DNA from: JAGGSN01 sp965603725
GTDB lineage: Bacteria; Zixibacteria; MSB-5A5; UBA10806; 4484-95
Length of the DNA: 64,000 nucleotides
Direction: 5' to 3'
NCBI GenBank assembly: GCA_965603725.1
Contig: CBFDEC010000011.1
Location: 13,870 to 77,869, forward strand
How positions within the stretch are numbered: the stretch's first letter is position 1; the number at the start of each line of letters is the position of its first letter. The position numbers and the translations under genes are program-made. Below are positions 51,510-58,680 of the stretch, one piece after another. The notes beneath the pieces were generated by a model that saw only the letters and a list, made by a program, of their open reading frames with translations, made no database searches and was not told the DNA's origin.

Positions 51510-51518
51510 CGGTTTGTC

Positions 51519-51767
51519 TCACTCCACCCAGATTTTATTGAGCGCCCAGGAGGTGTTGCGCTCGTCATAGGCAAGCTGGAAGAAATTGGAGGCGGCATCG
51601 AGCACGGCGAAATAACGAATCCTGCTCTGCCCGACATCGGCTTTCCAGGTGCCGGTCACCTGCTTGATTTTGATCGCCCGGCCGTTCCAGCGAAACCGCA
51701 ACGGCTTTATGACGCCGTTTTCGAATACGGCAATCACGTCAACTTGCTCTTCAATATCCTGGTACAT
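51519..51767 (-). CDS. DUF6504-like small protein
   Basis: An 82-residue protein: VDVIAVFENGVIKPLRFRWN, then GRAIKIKQVTGTWKADVGQS and YDERNTSWALNKIWVE. The GVIKPLRFRWNGR core resembles the DUF6504 family, small proteins often encoded beside DNA polymerase IV or ImuB-type genes. It lies 9 bases upstream of dinB on the same strand, which fits the known context. The function is unknown. Confidence 0.6.
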   Translation of the reverse strand: MYQDIEEQVDVIAVFENGVIKPLRFRWNGRAIKIKQVTGTWKADVGQSRIRYFAVLDAASNFFQLAYDERNTSWALNKIWVE

Positions 51768-51790
51768 GGCGACATATTCCGTAAAATGAT

Positions 51791-52324
51791 TTAAGCTTTC
51801 TTGTGATGCAGATTTGCCGGGTTGTACTCATCGATATTCCACTTAAGAGGGTTTTCGCATATATATTTTCTTTTTTCAGATAAATCCAATTCATTGCGTA
51901 TAATGTGATCGTAGTAGTTTCTTTGCCACACCGGCAAACCTGAGGTATGATGAATCTTATTGATCTTACTCGTTGTTGCTGCTTTAAATCCCTTGATAAT
52001 AGAACCAATCGTTTTTGATGGTGATCTGAATTGCGGCCGTAGGGGCGTATTGCATACGCCCTTACAGCGTTGTATAATAATGATGCCGTGCAAATGATTA
52101 GGCATTATCACAAATTCATCGATGATAACATCACGCCTGATTCGGGACGTATTCAACCATTCAGTCTCGATGATTTTCTTGATGCGTTCATCCTCGAAAA
52201 ATAATTTTCGATTATGGGTACATATTGTTACAAAATAGGCGCCGTTTTGTGAGTAGTTGTATTCTGGCAGGCGCGGGGAACGGCGGTTGTGGTGTTTTAG
52301 GTTATTAAGATATTTTGAATTCAT
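51791..52324 (-). CDS. REP-associated tyrosine transposase (RAYT)
   Basis: A 177-residue Y1/HUH single-strand transposase of the IS200-like RAYT group: PEYNYSQNGAYFVTICTHNR, EFVIMPNHLHGIIIIQ with the HUH pair, and GLPVWQRNYYDHIIRNELD with the candidate nucleophilic Tyr. RAYTs cut and move REP palindromes at their own sites. Residues about 84-96 (RCKGVCNTPLRPQ) are translated from a REP palindrome lying inside the gene (52039-52065). A second REP lies just before the start and a third 1.4 kb further. The gene is intact. Confidence 0.88.
   Translation of the reverse strand: MNSKYLNNLKHHNRRSPRLPEYNYSQNGAYFVTICTHNRKLFFEDERIKKIIETEWLNTSRIRRDVIIDEFVIMPNHLHGIIIIQRCKGVCNTPLRPQFRSPSKTIGSIIKGFKAATTSKINKIHHTSGLPVWQRNYYDHIIRNELDLSEKRKYICENPLKWNIDEYNPANLHHKKA
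52038..52069. repeat. REP palindrome inside the RAYT gene
   Basis: GTAGGGGCGTAT (52039-52050), loop TGC, ATACGCCCTTAC (52054-52065): 12-base arms with one wobble position. It shares its core with the elements at 52344 and 53759. Confidence 0.85.
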
Positions 52325-52343
52325 AGCAACATTTTATGGTTAT

Positions 52344-52398
52344 GCCGCAAGGGCGTATGGCAATATCCATACGGATCCGTTTAGGACGCCCCTACGCG
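52344..52398. repeat. REP element upstream of RAYT
   Basis: CGCAAGGGCGT (52347-52357) and ACGCCCCTACGCG (52386-52398) form imperfect outer arms. The perfect palindrome ACGGATCCGT (52371-52380) lies inside. Located between the RAYT start and the end of the nuclease-like gene. Confidence 0.8.
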
Positions 52399-52405
52399 TG
52401 GTTAG

Positions 52406-53731
52406 TTATTTTTCGTCTATGCTCACACTTTTCAATGTACTCGGTGTTTCTTTTCCTACATAAACGAATTCAACAACAACATTTTTCTCTACTGGATACG
52501 ATTCACCTAAGTAAAAACGTTTTTTGCCATTATAAAAAATCAACAGATGTACTGTATCGGCGACATCCCGTTTTGTATCTTTGACAAGATCATAATACCC
52601 TGCAGCCTGCCCTATATCATCAGGCAACTTTCTCCTAATCTCTGCTTCTTGATCCTTTTCACGGATGTATTGCTTTAATTCAAGCAATACTGAACTGTCC
52701 CAATGAACAATATTAGAAGGTTCATATAATATATCAGGAATACTTCTCCCCATCTCAAAATGAACTAACGGAAAATAACCATGATTGAATATGAATTCTG
52801 TAACAATCTTTGAAATTTCATCCTCTTTATTTTTAGATTCTGGTTCAGGAAAATCCTCACGTCTAATCCACATGCAATAGGTTCTCAACCGTTCAATAAG
52901 GGCACTTTTGGATTTACCAGTCATGAGGAATTTATCAACGGCGTGGTAAAGGGTTTCGCAGTCGTTCTTGTAATCGTCCCTACAGCAATTCTGATCACCT
53001 ATACGGATGCTAAAATCTCGTTCCTCATATAGATCACCTAATTCTTTTGTACCAAGATTGGTTATATGTCTAAAAGGTGAAGACATATATAATGCTAAAA
53101 GCCGAGTAGCAGCATCTGCGCCTTCATATTCAGCTTGATAATCATAAAAAGCAGCATATCTATCTTTACATTCGCTTAGATGCTGATAACAAGAATTGAA
53201 ATACCCCAAAGGATAATTGGAAACGTGATCTTTCCCTGCATTAATTACTTGGTGAATAAAAGTAAATATTTCATCTAGGTAAATAGATGCAGATAATGCC
53301 TTCGAAGAATATTTGCCTAAATCTTTAAGAGCTTCATAGAACTCTGACGCAGTCAAATATCTATTTTTCTTATCAGACTTAATTGAACCAAATACATTAA
53401 GATACTGCTTTTGTTGCAATTTGGATTGAAACTCGGCAGTGAAAAATCCAATTTCATCAATTTTTGAAGTAATATCTTTAACAACTTCAATAACACATTT
53501 CTCAATTTCTTTAAAGTTAACTGAAGACAAGAATTTTTCTCGGTACTTAGTCAGTCCAGTAACAAAAGGTCTTATCTGAGGATCAGATATTAGAAAGTGA
53601 ATGAATGGCTCAGTAATTTTACATAACTGATCAAAATGTATACGTGAGTCGGTGGCTTGAATGATTTTTTCAATTTCCTTAAACCTTCTCTCCAACTCTT
53701 TCCTGATAATATCGATTCGCATATTAAACAT
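52406..53731 (-). CDS. Uncharacterised protein with C-terminal PD-(D/E)XK-like motif, bracketed by REP elements
   Basis: A 441-residue protein I cannot assign. The N-terminal 270 residues are mostly helical (RKELERRFKEIEKIIQATDS). The C-terminal 110 residues contain GRSIPDILYEPSNIV, then VLLELKQYIREKDQE, GQAAGYYDLVKD and a VHLLIFYNGKKRFY strand: an Asp followed about 18 residues later by E-x-K is the layout of restriction-endonuclease-like folds. REP palindromes lie immediately on both sides (52344-52398 and 53759-53786), and the RAYT follows. A defence or DNA-repair nuclease is possible; both are inference. Start ATG at 53731 or 53722; ribosome site weak. Confidence 0.55.
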   Translation of the reverse strand: MFNMRIDIIRKELERRFKEIEKIIQATDSRIHFDQLCKITEPFIHFLISDPQIRPFVTGLTKYREKFLSSVNFKEIEKCVIEVVKDITSKIDEIGFFTAEFQSKLQQKQYLNVFGSIKSDKKNRYLTASEFYEALKDLGKYSSKALSASIYLDEIFTFIHQVINAGKDHVSNYPLGYFNSCYQHLSECKDRYAAFYDYQAEYEGADAATRLLALYMSSPFRHITNLGTKELGDLYEERDFSIRIGDQNCCRDDYKNDCETLYHAVDKFLMTGKSKSALIERLRTYCMWIRREDFPEPESKNKEDEISKIVTEFIFNHGYFPLVHFEMGRSIPDILYEPSNIVHWDSSVLLELKQYIREKDQEAEIRRKLPDDIGQAAGYYDLVKDTKRDVADTVHLLIFYNGKKRFYLGESYPVEKNVVVEFVYVGKETPSTLKSVSIDEK

Positions 53732-53758
53732 TACTTACCCCTATCATTTCAAATTACC

Positions 53759-53790
53759 TGCAAGGGCGTATGCGATACGCCCCTACGCGC
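53759..53790. repeat. REP palindrome between lexA and the nuclease-like gene
   Basis: GCAAGGGCGTAT (53760-53771), loop GCG, ATACGCCCCTAC (53775-53786); 12-base arms with two mismatches. Same family as the elements at 52038 and 52344. Confidence 0.85.
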
Positions 53791-53821
53791 CACAATTTTT
53801 ATTTTCCGATATATCCCCTCA

Positions 53822-54445
53822 TCACATCTTCCGCAACAACCCCACAACCTTGCCGGCGATACTGAATCCGGGGGCGCCTTTTTCGACAATGATCGGGCCG
53901 AAATCGGGGTTTTGAGGTTCGAGGCGGATTCGTTTGCGTTCGGGGTAGAACCGTTTGACCGTGGCCTCATCCTCGATTTGCGCCACCACGATATCGCCTT
54001 TCTGGGCGGCTTGCTGACGGCGTACCAGCACGAAATCGCCGTCGAAAATACCGGCATCCTTCATCGAATCGCCCTGCACCCTCAGGGCAAAGATATGTTC
54101 GCCGGTCACGAACGTGCGGTCGACATAGAAATTCCCCTCGATATTCTGCTCGGCCCATAATGGCATACCGGCCGCCACCCGGCCTACGACCGACACCGAC
54201 CGAAGCTGAGTATCATCGAGATGCTCGGGGGCTTCTCTGAGTATTTCGATCCCGCGTGACTGATAGCGGTTGCGACGGATAAACCCTTTACGTTCGAGCG
54301 CCTCAAGCGCCGACCTGACGCCGTTTGTCGAGTTAATCCCGAACTTTTCACCGATTTCCCTCAGCGATGGCGGCCGCCCCATCTTGACCACCGACTTTTT
54401 GATATAGTCAAAAATCTCTCTTTGACGTGCGGTAAGATCTTTCAT
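53822..54445 (-). CDS. lexA: LexA repressor
   Basis: A 207-residue LexA: N-terminal winged helix (MKDLTARQREIFDYIKKSV, then RPPSLREIGEKFGINSTNGV), a cleavage site AAGM (Ala92-Gly93) and the catalytic Ser127 in RVQGDSMKDAGIFDGDFVLV and Lys164 in EATVKRFYPERK. It represses SOS genes and cleaves itself upon RecA activation. I start it at the ATG at 54445 because AGGAGG lies just before it; five extra residues in the longer frame would include the ribosome site. Upstream GAAC/GTTC half-sites suggest autoregulation. dinB and DUF6504 lie further along the same strand, separated by the RAYT block. Confidence 0.96.
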   Translation of the reverse strand: MKDLTARQREIFDYIKKSVVKMGRPPSLREIGEKFGINSTNGVRSALEALERKGFIRRNRYQSRGIEILREAPEHLDDTQLRSVSVVGRVAAGMPLWAEQNIEGNFYVDRTFVTGEHIFALRVQGDSMKDAGIFDGDFVLVRRQQAAQKGDIVVAQIEDEATVKRFYPERKRIRLEPQNPDFGPIIVEKGAPGFSIAGKVVGLLRKM

Positions 54446-54473
54446 AAAAACCTCCTGCAAGAGCTGTATATGC

Positions 54474-54538
54474 TGAACATTTTATTCCTGACAATAAATA
54501 TACTGCTCAAATGTTCATTCGTCAAGAAAAAAATGAAC
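54474..54538 (-). promoter_or_regulatory. Candidate LexA operator region upstream of lexA
   Basis: Three half-sites: TGAACATTT (54474-54482), its exact reverse complement AAATGTTCA (54509-54517), and AATGAAC (54532-54538), the reverse complement of the GTTCATT at 54513-54519. The GAAC/GTTC cores recall LexA boxes of other phyla, but the spacing is not a recognised consensus. Located 29-93 bases before the lexA start. Confidence 0.4.
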
Positions 54539-54574
54539 TTTAACAAAAAAATATAACAACTGATGAAAAACAGG

Positions 54575-56281
54575 TCAGGTTTTGGCAGTCAGCCGTAAGC
54601 TCTTTTCGGATACAGGGTTATCTGCATCCGGCGGAAAATAGCAGGTGAATACTGTCCCTTCGCGGCCGGTATCGAATTCAATTTTCCCTTCAAGAGAATC
54701 AATTATTCGGGCAACTATCGCCAGACCCAGACCGGAGCCGTCTGTTTTTGTTGAGAAAAATGGATCGAAGATTTTACCCCGCTGATTAGGAGGAATCCCG
54801 GGTCCGTTATCTTTTATAGAAAATTTTGTCCAGACAGTTCCATTTTGCTCGATATGTTGACTGCATGTTATCGATATTTTCCCCTGGCTTTTGTTGATTG
54901 ACTGGGAACTATTTAAAATAAGGTTCCAGAGCAGCTGCTTATAAAGGTCTGGTCCTCCCCTGCCATAAACGGGACCATCAGGATGGTCAAATTCAATAGC
55001 TATTCCCCGGTTGAACTGAGGATTAGATCGCGCCAGAGTAATTACCTCCTCAATAACCGGTATGATATCGGTTCTGGTCCCGGGAACCCTGTTAATGCGG
55101 GCAAAATTTAAAAATTCAGTCAGAATTTTATTTAGCCGGGAGCTTTCTTTAATAATCAGTTCCAGCAGTTTTTTATCCTGGTTATCCTTTAGATCAATCG
55201 AATTTTTAAGTACCTCGACAGAGCCGGAAATCGAGGCGAGCGGATTTCGGATTTCATGGGCGATACCGGCGGATAACTGCCCGATTGTTGCCATCCTGTC
55301 GGAATCCCGAAGACGTTTCTCCATGAGCTTGACATCGGCAAGGTTTTGAAAAACCGCGATTACGCCCCGTATGTCATCGTCCTCACCCTTTAAAACAGAG
55401 GTTGAAATACCCAGCGGAATCACCGTGTCATCGACTCTAATTTCTATCTCGCCCCGAGCCTCAGTGTAGCAGGTAGTCACGGCCATTTCAATTTTATAAT
55501 AAAGTTCAGGAAATTTTTTCAAAAACACAGACTTATATGAAGCAAGTTTTGCCAGGTTGGGATTTATACCGAGTATCTCGCCCGCCGACTTGTTGAAATA
55601 TCTCAGTCGTCCGGCGCCGTCAACCGTGATCATTCCCGAACTCATATTTTCCAGTATCTCATCCGTTTCCAGTTTAATCTGCCGAAGTTCACGTGAGGCA
55701 AAAAGCTGATGTTGAGCCATATAACCGGATATAAAGGCAATCAAATAAAACAAACACAAATGTAAAAACACGGTATAAAAGGCTTCATCGGAGGATAAGC
55801 CCATTCTTGTTAATTGTGTAGTCTGAAAAATTCCCGGAAGAAATTTCGAAAAGTCAAACAATACAGGCGAAGCATAAAACAATCCAGCTAAGGTAGCTGC
55901 AATAAGCGTACCCCACAAACCATATACAAGCGTCGCTGTAACTATCGACAGCACAAATAAAACCAGAAGCGGCGAAAAATTGCCGCCCACATGATTAACC
56001 AGCACAGATTCAATGAAAAATTCAAATACAATCTGAACGCCGATGATAATTTTTAACAAACGGTCGTGTGGTCGATAATTAAAGGCAAGCAAATATACTA
56101 AAAAGCCAATAGCCAGAATGCCATAGCCAATTAGGATTGTATATATTATTTCATCTGCATCTAAAAAAATTATCGAGGCTGCAAAAAGAAGGCCATAAAT
56201 GACCAGCCTGGAAAGCAATATCCAGAATATCCGACCCCGCAGTTCAGTCGATGATAATGATGAAATAAAATTAAAGAACAT
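54575..56281 (-). CDS. PilS-like membrane sensor histidine kinase
   Basis: A 568-residue kinase counted from the ATG at 56281. N-terminal 190 residues make about six transmembrane helices (IFWILLSRLVIYGLLFAASI, GYGILAIGFLVYLLAF). A PAS domain follows (residues about 205-320, ILENMSSGMITVDGAGRLRY). Then come HisKA with the phosphoacceptor His in GIAHEIRNPLASISGSVEVL and HATPase_c (LLWNLILNSSQS, DNGPGIPPNQRGKIFDPFFS, GSGLGLAIVARIIDSL). Six helices plus PAS plus kinase is the PilS layout, and it follows pilB, pilT and pilC. No response regulator gene is nearby. A terminator hairpin lies just before the start. Confidence 0.88.
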   Translation of the reverse strand: MFFNFISSLSSTELRGRIFWILLSRLVIYGLLFAASIIFLDADEIIYTILIGYGILAIGFLVYLLAFNYRPHDRLLKIIIGVQIVFEFFIESVLVNHVGGNFSPLLVLFVLSIVTATLVYGLWGTLIAATLAGLFYASPVLFDFSKFLPGIFQTTQLTRMGLSSDEAFYTVFLHLCLFYLIAFISGYMAQHQLFASRELRQIKLETDEILENMSSGMITVDGAGRLRYFNKSAGEILGINPNLAKLASYKSVFLKKFPELYYKIEMAVTTCYTEARGEIEIRVDDTVIPLGISTSVLKGEDDDIRGVIAVFQNLADVKLMEKRLRDSDRMATIGQLSAGIAHEIRNPLASISGSVEVLKNSIDLKDNQDKKLLELIIKESSRLNKILTEFLNFARINRVPGTRTDIIPVIEEVITLARSNPQFNRGIAIEFDHPDGPVYGRGGPDLYKQLLWNLILNSSQSINKSQGKISITCSQHIEQNGTVWTKFSIKDNGPGIPPNQRGKIFDPFFSTKTDGSGLGLAIVARIIDSLEGKIEFDTGREGTVFTCYFPPDADNPVSEKSLRLTAKT

Positions 56282-56283
56282 AA

Positions 56284-56312
56284 CAAAAAACCCCCGCCCA
56301 ACCAGGCAGGGG
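56284..56312 (-). terminator. Rho-independent terminator between pilC and the histidine kinase
   Basis: On the minus strand CCCCTGCC, a short TGGT-type loop, GGGCGGGG (with one G-U pair) then TTTTTT. It ends 3 bases before the kinase ATG, so that gene probably depends on readthrough or a promoter overlapping it. Confidence 0.8.
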
Positions 56313-56327
56313 TTGGTTAAGAATACT

Positions 56328-57527
56328 TTATTGTATCTTGCCAATAATATCAAACATCGGTAAGTACATCGCTATCAGGATTCCGCCAATGACCGCTCCC
56401 ATAACAACGATAATAACCGGTTCGATAATTGAGGTCAATGCCGCCACTGCAGCATCGACTTCCTCATCATAAAAATCAGCAATTTTTGAAAGCATTTCAT
56501 CCAGCCCGCCGGTTTTTTCACCAACAGAAATCATCTGTGTTACCATAGGCGGAAATACGCCGGAATCTTTCAAAGGCGCTGTTATAGTCTCACCCTCGGC
56601 AATAGACAACATCGACTTGCGAATGGCGTTCTGAACAACAAGATTTCCGGAAGTCTTGGCTGTTATATCAAGAGCATCCAGGATCGAGACGCCGGATGAC
56701 AACAATGTGCTGAGGGTTCGGGTAAAACGAGATATCGCACTTTTCCTGATAAGATCGCCAAGTAAGGGCACTTTTAGCTTAAACTTATCGAAATGTAACC
56801 TGAATTGCTTATTTCTCAACGCAAGCTTAAAACCAACCAGCAAGGAAATTATTCCAATAATAATCGTCAGAACATTTGACTTGAGAAAATTAGAAAGGTT
56901 TAATATTATCTGTGTAGGAGCAGGTAATTCCGCTCCCAAACCACCAAACATCTTGGCGAAAACAGGCACAATAAAAGTCAACATGGCGAAAGTAACGCCG
57001 CCGGCGACAACTCCCACTACTATGGGATATACCAATGCTCCCTTGACCTTGCGCGCCAGTCTATCGGCTTTTTCACGGTAGAGAGCCAATCTTACCAGAA
57101 TAGTGTCTAAAGCTCCGCCGATCTCGCCGGCCTCCACCATATTTACATAAAGATCATCGAAAACTTTCTTATGTCTGGACAATGCCTCAGACAACGTTGA
57201 ACCGGACTGAACGCTTTCTTTGATCTTGCTGGCAATTTTTCTGAATTCAGGAGACTCAAGCTGGCCTTCTAAGATTTCAAGGCATTGCACCATCGGCAAA
57301 CCAGCTCCGATCATTGTTGCAAACTGCCTGGTAAATCTTGAGATGGCGACTTTTTTAATGCCTGTTCCGAATTTAATTTGAATTTGAGATGGCTTTTTGG
57401 TGATCTGGCTGGCTAATATCCTATTAGACCTTAAAAACCTTTCAAGTTCCGCCCGGTTTTTAGCTTTTCTTTCACCCTGGACTGCGCGTCCGCCAACTGT
57501 TTTTCCTTTATATTCAAAGATCGGCAT
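56328..57527 (-). CDS. pilC: Type IV pilus inner-membrane platform protein PilC
   Basis: A 399-residue T2SSF protein with two homologous GspF domains, starting MPIFEYKGKTVGGRAVQGE. FTRQFATMIGAGLPMVQCLE and FTRTLSTLLSSGVSILDALD are the paired hallmarks, with MVEAGEIGGALDTILVRLAL and MISVGEKTGGLDEMLSKIAD. Three transmembrane helices. It connects the cytoplasmic motors PilB/PilT with the pilus. A terminator follows. Confidence 0.95.
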   Translation of the reverse strand: MPIFEYKGKTVGGRAVQGERKAKNRAELERFLRSNRILASQITKKPSQIQIKFGTGIKKVAISRFTRQFATMIGAGLPMVQCLEILEGQLESPEFRKIASKIKESVQSGSTLSEALSRHKKVFDDLYVNMVEAGEIGGALDTILVRLALYREKADRLARKVKGALVYPIVVGVVAGGVTFAMLTFIVPVFAKMFGGLGAELPAPTQIILNLSNFLKSNVLTIIIGIISLLVGFKLALRNKQFRLHFDKFKLKVPLLGDLIRKSAISRFTRTLSTLLSSGVSILDALDITAKTSGNLVVQNAIRKSMLSIAEGETITAPLKDSGVFPPMVTQMISVGEKTGGLDEMLSKIADFYDEEVDAAVAALTSIIEPVIIVVMGAVIGGILIAMYLPMFDIIGKIQ

Positions 57528-57546
57528 TTTTTACCTCCAGGTTTTA

Positions 57547-58638
57547 TCAGGCAAAACTCATCCTTTGTCCTGAAATAGGCGCTTTCTTATTAATCATATC
57601 TTCAAGCTCAGCTGGTAAAGATGAGTGACTAACTGCATCATTAATGGTGATTTTGCGGGCTGAATGCAATTCGTATAAAGATTGGTTCATTGTTTTCATA
57701 CCGAATTTCTGACCGGCTTGAATAAGGCTATAAATCTGGTGAACTTTATCGTCCCTTATAATGGCCCGCACCGCCGGCGTTGCCATTAATATCTCTAAAG
57801 CCAGTACTCTGCCCCCACCGATTTTTGGTATCAATTGTTGAGTAACCACCGCCTGCAGCACAAAAGAAAGCTGAACCCGTGCTTGTTCCTGTTGATTAGT
57901 GGGAAACACGTCGATAATTCGATTCACCGCTTCAGCCGCTGAATTTGTATGTAAAGTTGCAAAGGCAAGATGGCCTGTTTCGGATATAGTCAGGGCTGCT
58001 TCCATTGTTTCAAAATCGCGCATCTCGCCAATCAGGATGACATCAGGGTCCTGACGGAGCGCATATTTCAACGAAGCAGCAAACGATACCGTATCTGCAT
58101 GAACCTCACGCTGGTTAATTATACAGTTCTGATGACGATGCAAATACTCAATAGGGTCTTCAATTGTTAATATATGCTTATAATATTCCTTGTTAATTTT
58201 ATCCACCAGGGCTGCCAGGGTTGTCGATTTGCCCGACCCGGTCGGTCCGGTCACCAACACCAGGCCTCGAGGGTGTTTCGTAAGTTCAACGACCTGTTTG
58301 GGAATACCCAGCTCCTCGAAAGAAGGAACCTCTTGAGGAATCTGACGAATTGCCACAGCTACATTACCTCGCTGCATAAAGATATTGCACCGGAAACGCG
58401 ACAACTGCTCAACACCGAAAGAAAGATCAAGTTCGGAATTTTCCTCGAACTTCATACGCTGTTTCTCGTTCATCAAGCTGTAAGAGAGCTTTTTTGTATC
58501 CTCAGGCGATAAAGTATCAAGGTCCGTTCTCACCAGTTTCCCATCAACCCTGATTATCGGTGGAGCGCCAACAGTAATGTGTAGGTCAGAGGCATTACCC
58601 TTGACCATTAATTCAAGCAATTCTCTTAAAGATAACAT
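57547..58638 (-). CDS. pilT: Type IV pilus retraction ATPase PilT
   Basis: A 363-residue hexameric ATPase: GNASDLHITVGAPPIIRVDG, Walker A GPTGSGKST (131-139), Asp box (LTIEDPIEYLH), Walker B DPDVILIGEMRDFET, His box TGHLAFATLHTNSAAEAVNR, and the PilT-specific LEILMATPAVRAIIRDDKVH, IYSLIQAGQ with an AIRDGK-like segment. It drives retraction and twitching motility. It lies between pilB and pilC, 19 bases from pilC. Confidence 0.95.
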   Translation of the reverse strand: MLSLRELLELMVKGNASDLHITVGAPPIIRVDGKLVRTDLDTLSPEDTKKLSYSLMNEKQRMKFEENSELDLSFGVEQLSRFRCNIFMQRGNVAVAIRQIPQEVPSFEELGIPKQVVELTKHPRGLVLVTGPTGSGKSTTLAALVDKINKEYYKHILTIEDPIEYLHRHQNCIINQREVHADTVSFAASLKYALRQDPDVILIGEMRDFETMEAALTISETGHLAFATLHTNSAAEAVNRIIDVFPTNQQEQARVQLSFVLQAVVTQQLIPKIGGGRVLALEILMATPAVRAIIRDDKVHQIYSLIQAGQKFGMKTMNQSLYELHSARKITINDAVSHSSLPAELEDMINKKAPISGQRMSFA

Positions 58639-58680
58639 ATTGATCCTTTATTTACATGTATCGACAAAAAAATATCTATC

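Noticed and set aside
52257..52584. Small plus-strand frames opposite the RAYT and nuclease-like genes
   Set aside because: They read the REP palindromes in reverse and have no independent support.
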